Source: Candidatus Meridianibacter frigidus
GTDB lineage: Bacteria > Vulcanimicrobiota > Vulcanimicrobiia > Vulcanimicrobiales > Vulcanimicrobiaceae
Length of the DNA: 64,000 nt
Assembly: GCA_003243975.1 (NCBI GenBank)
Contig: QHBJ01000025.1
Span: forward strand, 1 to 64,000
Reading direction: 5' to 3'
Made by a program: the position numbers and the translations under genes. Of this stretch, positions 18,435 to 25,991 are shown piece by piece. The notes below the pieces were generated by a model. That model ran no database searches. It was not told where the DNA came from and worked only from the letters and a program-made list of their open reading frames with translations. The number at the start of each line of letters is the position of its first letter. The first letter of the stretch is position 1.

Positions 18435-20171
18435 TTACTTGGCGAGCATCTCGCTGGCGATGATCGAGTACGGTACCGTGCCGTGCGATAGAAGATCGTC
18501 GTGGAACGCCTTGAGGTTGAACCCCGCGCCTTTCTTGGCTTTGTATTTCGCAAGCAAGTCTTCTATCTGCACTTTGCCGACCGCGTAATCGAAGGCCTGA
18601 CCCGGCCCTAAGGCGTGGCGGCTAACCTCGCCGCGCGCGGTGACTGCGTCGACGCCGGCGTTCTGCTGAAACCATGCGACCGCTTTTTCAAAATCCCACT
18701 GGCCCGTAGCGAGCTTCGTGTCGACGATGGCGCGCGCTCCGCGCAGACGCTCGAATTGCGCGATCGCGTAGCGTCCGTCCAAGTCGTTGCCGTAGAGCCC
18801 CATGCGCATCAGCAGATCTTCCTCGTAGAACGCCCATCCCTCAGCCATTACCCCGTCGAAGGAGAAGCGCCGGATGGGATCTGGGTTGTGTTTGGCGATC
18901 GAGAGCTGGAGGAAGTGTCCCGGCAGACCTTCGTGCCCGCTCGTCATCAGGACACGGTCGCGGTCGAAGTCTTCGAAGATGGCGCCGGCTGTCGCTTTGG
19001 CAGCCATGTCGGGCTTAGGCGGCGGAACGAAGTAGATTCCGTCCTTTTGTTTGGAGAGTAGCGGCGGCGCGCTCATCGCCGCGCCCGGTTGAATTGGCAA
19101 CAAGAACGCCGGCGTCTCTCGGATGACCATCTTTCCCATGTAGGGAGGGATGGTGACTATCTGCTTCTCGTTGACAAAGTTATTGAGCGTGTCGAGCTGC
19201 GTTTGGAAAAACGCAAACGCGGCCTCTTTGGTCGTATTCGGCGTCATCCCGCCGCCGTTCGCAGCGGCTTGCACGGCGTCGCTTAGCGAGACGCCTTTGG
19301 CTTTCGCCTCGGCTTGAATCGCATTCTCTTGAGCGACTGCGTCATCGAGCGTTTTCTGGCCGATGGCCGCAATTTGGTCGGAATTGTACGGCAGCAAGAA
19401 TTCATTCTTGAGCATACCGTTGTAGGCTCTCGCGCCCATCGCGTAGTTTAGCGGCCACGTGGCGGAGTTGTCGCTCATCCACTTTGTCCATGCCACAAAT
19501 GCGGCGACCGTGGCAGCGCTGGCTTTGTCGAAGCGCGCCTTCTTTTCGGGCGGCAAGCCCGAGGCCATCGGCGTGAGGATATACGAAAAGAGCATCGGCG
19601 CCATACTAAGTTGTTGGTTTGCGATCTGCGCCTGGAGGCGGCCCGGATGCGTGATCATCGCCTTCTGCACCGCCATCCACGCCGGAGCTTTCTCCAAGCG
19701 TGAAATCATGTGATCCCACCACACGGACTGCTCTTGCTCGTCTTTGTGCAAGATCATCGTGAACACCAATCCGAGGACCGCCATCGGTGGGCCCGCGGGG
19801 TTCTTGCCCTCGCGCACTTCGGCAAATCCGCGACGCTGCCCGATGATGAGGGCGCGCATAAGTTTCATGTCGTTGCGGTCGTGCAGCGTGGCGTGTGTCA
19901 TGTCAATGGCATCCAAACGCGCCGCCAGACGTGTCATGATCGCGCCTACTTGCCGCAGGCCGGCGGGTGTCGGGTCGCTGAAATCGCCGTCGTGCGAATA
20001 GTCGCCTAAAAACGTGTCGAACTCGGGCGAGGCCTTCCTAAACGACTGGATAGCTTCGTTTCCGGCCTGCTGGATAAGAGTGCCCGGCGCGGACGTGGCG
20101 GCGGGGCTGGAGACCGGCACAAAGGTTACGAGGGCCGCTGCCAAAGCGGCGGCTACAAATTGTTTAAGCAT
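18435..20171 (-). CDS. DUF885 family secreted metallopeptidase-like protein
   Basis: 578 aa with an N-terminal signal peptide (MLKQFVAAALAAALVTFVPV, cleaved near SPAATSA). The zinc-binding-like motif HEGLPGH lies near residue 405 and is followed by GVMAEGWAFYEEDLL, the second half of the DUF885 signature. This suggests an extracytoplasmic zinc peptidase. Substrate unknown. Convergent with the DUF1501 gene. Confidence 0.88.
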   Translation of the reverse strand: MLKQFVAAALAAALVTFVPVSSPAATSAPGTLIQQAGNEAIQSFRKASPEFDTFLGDYSHDGDFSDPTPAGLRQVGAIMTRLAARLDAIDMTHATLHDRNDMKLMRALIIGQRRGFAEVREGKNPAGPPMAVLGLVFTMILHKDEQEQSVWWDHMISRLEKAPAWMAVQKAMITHPGRLQAQIANQQLSMAPMLFSYILTPMASGLPPEKKARFDKASAATVAAFVAWTKWMSDNSATWPLNYAMGARAYNGMLKNEFLLPYNSDQIAAIGQKTLDDAVAQENAIQAEAKAKGVSLSDAVQAAANGGGMTPNTTKEAAFAFFQTQLDTLNNFVNEKQIVTIPPYMGKMVIRETPAFLLPIQPGAAMSAPPLLSKQKDGIYFVPPPKPDMAAKATAGAIFEDFDRDRVLMTSGHEGLPGHFLQLSIAKHNPDPIRRFSFDGVMAEGWAFYEEDLLMRMGLYGNDLDGRYAIAQFERLRGARAIVDTKLATGQWDFEKAVAWFQQNAGVDAVTARGEVSRHALGPGQAFDYAVGKVQIEDLLAKYKAKKGAGFNLKAFHDDLLSHGTVPYSIIASEMLAK

Positions 20172-20345
20172 CGCTACTTCTACGGCCGCCGGCGGCGGGA
20201 TGTTTCACGCCGGTGCCGAGCCGGCGCAGGGTCGGCCGGCGGGCGTGTGCAACAGTCGGCAAGCTCCGGCTGTGTGACCCTTCGCAGATAGGGCCGGACC
20301 GCACCTAGCATCCTTTTGACACTTGTGCCGGGGTACGCCAACCGA
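20172..20345. other. Intergenic region between the DUF885 gene and phaJ
   Basis: This gap of 174 bases separates two divergent genes. It is rich in GCCGGC runs with several overlapping short inverted repeats. A TTGACA hexamer occurs at about 20311-20316, but no convincing -10 box follows at 16-18 bases. I cannot place a promoter for either gene. Confidence 0.4.
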
Positions 20346-20780
20346 ATGTATTATCAAGTGGGCCAAGAGGCCTCGATCACGCGCAAAGTCACGGCGGAGG
20401 ATGTCGAGAAGTTCGCGCAGGTCTCAGGCGACGATAATCCAGTGCATCTCGACCCGGCGTTCGCGGCCGCTAGCCGGTTCAAAGGCAGAATCGCTCACGG
20501 CCTCCTTAGCGCCTCGTACATTTCAGCCGTGCTGGGCTCGAAGTTGCCCGGCCCGGGCACGATCTACCTAAGCCAGAGCATCACTTTCAAGGCGCCGGTG
20601 TACCTCGGCGACCGCATCACGGCCCGGGTCATCGTGCTCAACTACCGCCCGGACAAGCAAATTCTTACGCTACGGACCGAGTGCGTGAACCAGAATGGGG
20701 TGACGGTTCTCGAAGGCCAAGCGGTCTGCCTGACCAGCGACGTTTCTCAGCCGGAAGAGCCTGCCGAGAAAGCCTGTTGA
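20346..20780 (+). CDS. phaJ: (R)-specific enoyl-CoA hydratase, MaoC family (PhaJ-like)
   Basis: 144 aa hot-dog fold hydratase. The catalytic dyad lies in SGDDNPVHLD: Asp29 and His34, spaced exactly as in characterised PhaJ. It supplies (R)-3-hydroxyacyl-CoA from beta-oxidation intermediates to PHA synthase. ATG 20346 is chosen because the family starts a few residues before the first strand. First gene of the PHA cluster; the downstream regulator promoter overlaps its stop codon. Confidence 0.9.
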   Translation: MYYQVGQEASITRKVTAEDVEKFAQVSGDDNPVHLDPAFAAASRFKGRIAHGLLSASYISAVLGSKLPGPGTIYLSQSITFKAPVYLGDRITARVIVLNYRPDKQILTLRTECVNQNGVTVLEGQAVCLTSDVSQPEEPAEKAC

Positions 20781-20805
20781 CGGGTTTTGCACTTAGGTGT
20801 AAAAT
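20777..20805 (+). promoter_or_regulatory. Promoter with overlapping operator-like palindrome for the PHA regulator gene
   Basis: TTGACG (20777-20782) and TAAAAT (20800-20805) are spaced 17 bases apart. The imperfect palindrome TTTTGCACTTAGGTGTAAAA (20785-20804, 8 of 10 base pairs matching across the centre) fills the spacer and -10. A repressor bound here would block RNA polymerase. The downstream PadR-type protein is the natural candidate, giving autoregulation of the PHA granule genes. Confidence 0.7.
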
Positions 20806-20817
20806 GCCTATAGTGTC

Positions 20818-21213
20818 ATGAAGAACGCTCCCTCCAATAGTGGGAACGCAAAAGAGCCGGGACTTCCCCCCAAAGGGACCCCCAAGAACTACCTGATGGC
20901 CTGGTTGCTCGTCATGCTCAAGGGATACAACCTGCACGGCTATGAGATCATGAAAGAACTCAAACAGAAGTTTGGTGTGGTCTCCGACCCCGGAACGGTG
21001 TACCGAGCGTTGCGGCAACTGGAACGCGATGGATACATATCTTCTTGGTGGGACCCCAAAGAGCAAGGCCCGGCGCGACGGATCTACACGCTAACCGATG
21101 CCGGCACCAACGCATTGTCCGTTTGGAGCTCGGCCTTGGAGCAGTACCGCTCGAACCTCGACGCGTTCTTCAGTTTGTACACCGGCAACTGGACAAAACC
21201 ACCACAGGAGTAA
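20818..21213 (+). CDS. PadR-family regulator, PhaQ-like (PHB-responsive repressor type)
   Basis: 131 aa winged-helix protein: helix-turn-helix and wing in LHGYEIMKELKQKFG to SDPGTVYRALRQLERDG, then a wing with PARRIYTLTDAG and a C-terminal dimerisation helix. PadR proteins next to phasin and PHA genes in Bacillus (PhaQ) bind PHB and repress phasin and their own gene. Context and the operator-like palindrome 13 bases upstream support the same role here. The phasin gene follows two bases after its stop. Confidence 0.85.
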   Translation: MKNAPSNSGNAKEPGLPPKGTPKNYLMAWLLVMLKGYNLHGYEIMKELKQKFGVVSDPGTVYRALRQLERDGYISSWWDPKEQGPARRIYTLTDAGTNALSVWSSALEQYRSNLDAFFSLYTGNWTKPPQE

Positions 21214-21214
21214 T

Positions 21215-21616
21215 ATGAGCTACATCGACCTCTCGAACAAAGCGTTCGAACTTTCACTGGAGGCCACCACGACCGCAACCAACCGCATGATGGATTATAT
21301 GAAGTCCACCTTCGACGTTGTTGCGAAGCCGTACGCCGCCACGACCCCGGACGCCATCGTGCGCGAGAACTTCGACCGTACGGGTTCGCTCGTGCAACTG
21401 CGCGACAAGTACCTCCACGAAACGGCAGCGCACGTGACGCAGGTCGCTCACACCGGCATGGATCATGCCAAAGCATTGCAAGAGACCGCGCAGCGCGGCC
21501 TTGCGGGCATGAGCGACGTCTTCGTTTCCAACCTCAACTACGTAAAAGAAGCGACCGGCAACCAGATCGACGGCTTCACCAAGCACGTTGAGACCGCGTC
21601 GAAAACCGCTAAGTAA
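21215..21616 (+). CDS. Phasin-like granule-associated protein
   Basis: 133 aa, nearly all helical and amphipathic, rich in Ala, Thr, Gln and Lys, without Cys. AHVTQVAHTGMDHAKALQ illustrates the heptad-like pattern. Such proteins coat PHA granules. Identification rests on composition and position between the PadR regulator and the phaE/phaB/phaC genes rather than on a sharp motif. An AGGAG sequence immediately before the regulator stop serves as its ribosome binding site. Confidence 0.75.
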   Translation: MSYIDLSNKAFELSLEATTTATNRMMDYMKSTFDVVAKPYAATTPDAIVRENFDRTGSLVQLRDKYLHETAAHVTQVAHTGMDHAKALQETAQRGLAGMSDVFVSNLNYVKEATGNQIDGFTKHVETASKTAK

Positions 21617-21619
21617 GCG

Positions 21620-21946
21620 ATGAGCGATTCGGACGCGCCGGGTTCGGGTTCCGACCCGTTCTCGGCGTGGCGCCGGATAGCCGGAGCGCAAGAAGCGCAG
21701 TTTAGCAAGCTCTTCGAGCAGGCCGCCGGCACCGATGCTTTCGCCGAAGCGCTGCGTAAAGCGCTAGAGGCCTACCTAAACGCAACGCAGATCAGCCGCG
21801 AAAACATCGAGCGTTTCTTGAGCGCTTCGAACCTGCCGACGCGTGCGGAGATCGCGCGTCTAAGCGAGCGCGTGGACGTGCTCGTCAGCCGTATCGACGA
21901 CTTGATCAAGAATCAGAGCAAGAAGAAAAAGAAAAAAAAGCGTTAG
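21620..21946 (+). CDS. PhaE/PhaR-like PHA synthase subunit, short
   Basis: 108 aa, helical, with a C-terminal coiled coil (AEIARLSERVDVLVSRIDDL) and a tail of Lys ending KKKKKKKR. PhaE and PhaR subunits of type III/IV synthases end with a similar poly-residue helix that contacts PhaC. It starts three bases after the phasin stop. The Lys tail is coded by long A runs (about 21918-21941), a place where an assembly indel could shift the frame, but the stop TAG directly after is plausible. Confidence 0.6.
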   Translation: MSDSDAPGSGSDPFSAWRRIAGAQEAQFSKLFEQAAGTDAFAEALRKALEAYLNATQISRENIERFLSASNLPTRAEIARLSERVDVLVSRIDDLIKNQSKKKKKKKR

Positions 21947-21952
21947 CGGCCA

Positions 21953-21987
21953 ATCAAAGCCTCCCACCTTTGCGGAGGACCTTTGAT
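21953..21987 (+). promoter_or_regulatory. RNA hairpin sequestering the phaB Shine-Dalgarno and start codon
   Basis: ATCAAAG (21953-21959) pairs with CTTTGAT (21981-21987) and CCTCC (21960-21964) with GGAGG (21974-21978), with only a two-base bulge (AC) and a nine-base loop. The right arm contains the GGAGG ribosome binding site and the first two bases of the phaB ATG. Twelve base pairs would block initiation unless melted, so phaB translation may be conditional or depend on ribosomes arriving from the upstream gene. Confidence 0.6.
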
Positions 21988-22768
21988 GATCGAAACCCAG
22001 CCCAAGCCCTTCCAAGAATTCGCGCCGCTGGTCGGTAAAGTCGCTCTGGTTACGGGAAGCTCGCGCGGCATCGGGTCGGCCATCGCTACGGAACTCGCAC
22101 GCTGCGGGGCGCACACCATCATCAACTACGTTCGCGGCAAAGAATCGGCCGACTTGGTCGTGCAGTCCATCCAGGACTCAGGCGGTTCGGCGCGCTCCGA
22201 AGGCGGCGACGTATCCGACGCCGACGCTGTCAAAGCGATGGTTGACCGCATCATTGCCCAAGACGGCCACATCGACATTTTGGTCAACAACGCCGGAATT
22301 CTGCGGGATCGTACCTTCAAGAAGATGTCGATTCAAGATTGGCACGATGTCATCAACACAAACCTCACGAGCGTTATGAATACGTGCCACCACGTCGTTC
22401 CCCATATGATCGAGCAGAAGCAGGGGCGGATCGTGAACATATCGTCATTTGTCGGCCAGATGGGAAACTTCGGGCAGGCCAATTACTCGGCTGCCAAAGC
22501 CGGCATCATCGGGTTTACGAAATCGCTGGCCATCGAACTGGCACGCAACAACATCATGGTGAATGCCGTTTGCCCAGGATTCGTGAACACCGAGATGTGG
22601 CGTTCGGTGCCGCCCAACATCCAAGAGAAGATTCTGGACCGCATCCCAATGCACCGCACGGCCGAGCCGGACGAAATCGCACGCGGCGTACGCTTCCTGG
22701 TAACCGAAGCGGACTACATGACCGGCCAATCGCTCAACATCAATGGTGGCATCTACATGGGATGGTAG
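21986..22768 (+). CDS. phaB: Acetoacetyl-CoA reductase, SDR family (PhaB)
   Basis: 260 aa NADPH-type SDR. It has GSSRGIGSA for cofactor binding, NNAG, catalytic NISS, then YSAAK with the Tyr-Lys pair, and CPGFVNTEM. It reduces acetoacetyl-CoA to (R)-3-hydroxybutyryl-CoA for PHA synthesis. The PHA neighbours separate it from FabG. ATG 21986 follows GGAGG by seven bases; a TTG three bases earlier is possible. The start region is paired in a strong hairpin. Confidence 0.9.
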   Translation: MIETQPKPFQEFAPLVGKVALVTGSSRGIGSAIATELARCGAHTIINYVRGKESADLVVQSIQDSGGSARSEGGDVSDADAVKAMVDRIIAQDGHIDILVNNAGILRDRTFKKMSIQDWHDVINTNLTSVMNTCHHVVPHMIEQKQGRIVNISSFVGQMGNFGQANYSAAKAGIIGFTKSLAIELARNNIMVNAVCPGFVNTEMWRSVPPNIQEKILDRIPMHRTAEPDEIARGVRFLVTEADYMTGQSLNINGGIYMGW

Positions 22769-23739
22769 CCGGGGGCTATCATGGCGTAACCCCGTATCGC
22801 GTGATCGCGCAGCACCGCAAGATGTCGGTGCTGCGTTTCTGCGGCTCCGCAAGGTGTTTTGCCAAGCCCGTGCTCTGCATACCCGCTTTGATCAGCCGCT
22901 CGTATATCCTGGATCTTTACCAGGGCGGCTCGCTGGTCGCCGCGCTTGCTGGAGCGGGGCATGACGTGTACTTGCTGGACTGGGGCGTTATCGGCGACGA
23001 AGACGCAGGTTTGGGTTTGCAAGAAGTCGCGATCGATTACATTTCGCGCGCGATCGCTGCGGTGCAGAAGGTGAGCGGCTGCGCGCAGCGCACGTTGCTC
23101 GGCTATTGCATGGGTGGAACGCTGGCGACCCTGTGGAGTGCAGCATGTGGCGGAGCGAAGCGCGACAATCTCATCGCTCTGGCTGCGCCATTCGATTTTC
23201 AAACCGCTGGATTGCTGGCGCATTGGTGCCGCGAGAAATACTTGGACATCGAGCGCATTACGGATGTCTTCGGTAATGTGCCGGCGCACATCGTGGAAAC
23301 GGTGTTTACTCTCTTACGCCCAACGGCGAGGTTTCGAGCGGCATTGGCGTTTAGCCGGAACTATAATGAGGAGCCCGCCCGCCAGGCCTTTACTGCAATG
23401 GATCGCTGGGTGAACGATTGGGTGCCATTTCCCGGCGCCGCGGCGCGGGATTGGATTCAATGGTTTTACCAGCGTAATGGCTTGGCGGAACGTTCCATAG
23501 CCCTAAACGGCCGCGCCGTGGATGTGGGGAAGATCCGCAGCGCGGTGTGCGTCGTGGCGGCGCTCGGAGACGCAATCGTGCCCGCGGAATCGTCTCGACC
23601 TTTGCGTTACGCGGTCGCAAGTAAAGACGTCACGTACTTCGAGGTGGGCGGAGGACATATCGGCATGGTTGCCGGCCGGGCTTCGAGCGGCGACCTTTTC
23701 CCCAAACTCCTTGCGTGGTTGGAAACTCGCAGCACGTGA
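22762..23739 (+). CDS. phaC: Polyhydroxyalkanoate synthase catalytic subunit, type III-like
   Basis: 325 aa, shorter than the roughly 355 aa of characterised type III PhaC. The lipase-like box GYCMGG places catalytic Cys116; the partner Asp is in ALGDAIVP and His in GGGHIGM. LLDWG and WVNDWVPFPG are also PhaC hallmarks. It polymerises (R)-3-hydroxyacyl-CoA on granules with the PhaE-like subunit. ATG 22762 overlaps the end of phaB by seven bases, and no Shine-Dalgarno stands out, suggesting re-initiation. No phaA thiolase is present in the window. Confidence 0.88.
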   Translation: MVAGGYHGVTPYRVIAQHRKMSVLRFCGSARCFAKPVLCIPALISRSYILDLYQGGSLVAALAGAGHDVYLLDWGVIGDEDAGLGLQEVAIDYISRAIAAVQKVSGCAQRTLLGYCMGGTLATLWSAACGGAKRDNLIALAAPFDFQTAGLLAHWCREKYLDIERITDVFGNVPAHIVETVFTLLRPTARFRAALAFSRNYNEEPARQAFTAMDRWVNDWVPFPGAAARDWIQWFYQRNGLAERSIALNGRAVDVGKIRSAVCVVAALGDAIVPAESSRPLRYAVASKDVTYFEVGGGHIGMVAGRASSGDLFPKLLAWLETRST

Positions 23740-24533
23740 GCCAATCCATCCTGTTCTTGGGCAGCGGCGGTGCGCGCTTCGTAGTGGCGCGGCAAATCCG
23801 CGCGTCCGGTGGAATGTGGATGCGTTACGGCCGAACGCAGATCCACGTCGATCCTGGACCGGGCGCGCTGGTGCGAGCCCTCTCGGAGATTCCGGCGTGC
23901 GTTCCGGGTGAGTTGGATGCGCTAATTCTTTCGCACAAGCATCTGGATCACAGCAACGACATCAACATCATGATTGAAGCAATGACCTACGGCGGCTTTC
24001 GCAAGCGCGGTGCCCTGCTCGCACCAGCCGACGCCCTGCGCGGCGAAGGCGTGGTTTTGCCCTATGCGCAACGCTTTGTCGAACGCATCGAAGAACTCAA
24101 ACCCTCGAGCGGCCCCTACACCGTCGGCGAGGTCGAGATTTACACCTCGTGCGCACACATGCACTCGGTGCAGACCTATGGTCTGCACTTTAAGCATCAG
24201 GCGCGCACGGTGTCGTATTTGCCTTGCGGACGGTTTTTCAACGAGATGATCGGCGACTACGGCGCTCACCGGCCCGACGTGCTCATCATGAATGTCTTGC
24301 GGTACCGCGACGCGATGGATGTAGATCACCTGACCCTCGATGACGCTACGCACTTGATCGAGGGCGTGCGTCCGAAGGTCGCTGTATTCCAACATTTTGG
24401 AACCAAGATGCTGGAACAAGACCCTCCCAAGCTGGCGCGGAAACTTGAGGACCGGCTCGGCCTGCGGGTTCTGGCGGCGCGCGACGGCATGCTGCTTGAC
24501 ATCGATACGGAAGTGGCTGCGGTTGCCGGTTGA
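23736..24533 (+). CDS. MBL-fold metallo-hydrolase
   Basis: 265 aa. The GTG start overlaps the phaC stop by four bases. The beta-lactamase fold is shown by GSGGARF at the start, HVDPGPG, and the metal motif SHKHLDHSND, plus later His in HMHSVQ and FQHFG. Related proteins act on phosphodiesters or other esters. Translational coupling to phaC suggests a PHA-associated hydrolytic role, but this is only context. It could also be unrelated housekeeping. Confidence 0.82.
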   Translation: MSQSILFLGSGGARFVVARQIRASGGMWMRYGRTQIHVDPGPGALVRALSEIPACVPGELDALILSHKHLDHSNDINIMIEAMTYGGFRKRGALLAPADALRGEGVVLPYAQRFVERIEELKPSSGPYTVGEVEIYTSCAHMHSVQTYGLHFKHQARTVSYLPCGRFFNEMIGDYGAHRPDVLIMNVLRYRDAMDVDHLTLDDATHLIEGVRPKVAVFQHFGTKMLEQDPPKLARKLEDRLGLRVLAARDGMLLDIDTEVAAVAG

Positions 24534-24948
24534 GATTCGACGCATTCACGATGAATCTGCAGCGGCGTTTTTGAGAGATTCTGAGCGTGAGGCACTGCGC
24601 ACGCTCTGGAACTTCAGTATCGTGTGGCACGAGCAAATGCACGACGTTGCGGCCACGGACGAAGGCCGGATGATCGGGGCCGCCCGCGTGCGCATCGCGG
24701 CTTCGCTTGGCCACGTCGAAGCGCTGGTCGTAGCGCCTCAACAGCGCCGCCGCGGAACCGGCCAACGGCTCCTCAGTGCGCTGGAAGAGATCGCAAACTA
24801 CTACAACTGCCATAAAACCACCGTTGAAGTGCCTTATCGTAGCGAGGTGCAGAAGTTTTTCGAGCGCTGCGGTTACAAAGAAGAAGCCGTATTACCGCAG
24901 CACACATGGAAGCGTGACGTAGCGGTAATGCGAAAATTCTTACTTTAG
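24523..24948 (+). CDS. GNAT-family N-acetyltransferase
   Basis: About 141 aa starting at TTG 24523, overlapping the preceding gene by 11 bases; no ATG is available. The acetyl-CoA loop is VEALVVAPQQRRRGTGQRLL, followed by a helix and the C-terminal EVQKFFERCGYKEE typical of GNAT. Acceptor unknown. Last gene of the PHA strand run; its stop overlaps the convergent DUF4097-like gene by four bases. Confidence 0.8.
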   Translation: MPVEIRRIHDESAAAFLRDSEREALRTLWNFSIVWHEQMHDVAATDEGRMIGAARVRIAASLGHVEALVVAPQQRRRGTGQRLLSALEEIANYYNCHKTTVEVPYRSEVQKFFERCGYKEEAVLPQHTWKRDVAVMRKFLL

Positions 24949-25991
24949 GGAACGGTACGGACACGGTGCTTGCGAGCGCGTGGAATGCGCTGGTTCCAGC
25001 CGTCGTCCAGGCCCTGCCGCGACCGGATTGAGTGGTCATAAAGCAACACGGCTCCGCCGGCCGATATACTGACCATCGGACCGCCGCCGCCGATGGTTCC
25101 TTGCGCGTCGTTTTGGCGAACATCCATCTTTGCGAATCGCTCGAAGTTTGTCCGAATGTTACCCGCGCCGCTATGCGCGTTCACCAGCGCACCGCCGGTG
25201 CCGATGCCGACAGCCACCCGCCCGAATTTCGACTCGAAGCGAGCAAGGCCGGCTTCAAATGAACCGTCGTCGTACACAATCGAGCCAAGGGCGCTGCTGG
25301 CTTCGATCTGACGCGCGTGGCACCGCTCGAAGAACATGTTGCCATCCGCCGTGCGCGCTCGCAGTCGGGCAAAGGATGAATCTTCGGCTACGATCGTACC
25401 ATTGACGACTTGGACGAAACCCTCTCCGCCCATATTCTGCATGCGCACGGCGCCGCGGTGCACGCGCAGAAAGAATGTACCGCCGTGATACCCCTCAATG
25501 TTGATGGTCGCTCGTCCGGCCCGCGCGGCTACCAGCGCCGTGGACTGCGGAACGTACACGGTCGTGTGCCCGCTCGCACCTCTGACGGCGATGCCGTCGT
25601 GGAGTTGGTTTCCGAGCGTTGAAACCACGAAGCTCTCTGCGGGCAGCGTTATCAAGCCTCGTCGCGTACGAACGGCGGGGGTGATCACTTGAATTTCCTT
25701 CTGCACCGCCGCCGCCACCGCGCGACCATTGAAAGCGCGAACTTCGGTTGGACCATCCGAGTCCACGCGCACCGCCTGGCGGTCCCATGCTTTAATGGCG
25801 AGCCAGCCCTCAACCTTGATATTGACGATCGGCGAGCTTCCAACCGAATAGACAACGGAATCCGCTTGCGCGCATTTCGGGCCGGCGACGAGCAATATCA
25901 ACCCGACGGCGACCGCTCCCAGCGTCAACCACTTTAAGAACCGCGCCCGCAGCACGACTCTATTGTACGGCGGAGGTGTTCGTCGGCGCAT
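24945..25991 (-). CDS. Secreted DUF4097-like beta-rich protein
   Basis: 348 aa if started at ATG 25991, or 336 aa from GTG 25955, which avoids most of the overlap with the histidine kinase. A signal anchor (LTLGAVAVGLILLVAGPKC) is followed by about 240 residues of repeated short strands with alternating Gly, Asn and Val (HTTVYVPQ, ATINIEGYHGG, VRMQNMGGEG, GNMFFE), as in right-handed beta-helix/adhesin-type DUF4097 proteins. It sits last in a sigma factor/two-component run, so it may be an envelope target or sensor. Function unknown. Confidence 0.65.
   Translation of the reverse strand: MRRRTPPPYNRVVLRARFLKWLTLGAVAVGLILLVAGPKCAQADSVVYSVGSSPIVNIKVEGWLAIKAWDRQAVRVDSDGPTEVRAFNGRAVAAAVQKEIQVITPAVRTRRGLITLPAESFVVSTLGNQLHDGIAVRGASGHTTVYVPQSTALVAARAGRATINIEGYHGGTFFLRVHRGAVRMQNMGGEGFVQVVNGTIVAEDSSFARLRARTADGNMFFERCHARQIEASSALGSIVYDDGSFEAGLARFESKFGRVAVGIGTGGALVNAHSGAGNIRTNFERFAKMDVRQNDAQGTIGGGGPMVSISAGGAVLLYDHSIRSRQGLDDGWNQRIPRARKHRVRTVP

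Noticed and set aside
20311-20345. TTGACA hexamer before phaJ as promoter
   Set aside because: No -10 element at an acceptable spacing.
21918-21941. Frameshift in the poly-A tract of the phaE-like gene
   Set aside because: The frame ends naturally in a Lys tail like other PhaE/PhaR proteins; no evidence of a broken gene.
22339-22761. N-terminal extension of phaC overlapping phaB
   Set aside because: Out-of-frame translation of phaB; the synthase homology begins only after ATG 22762.
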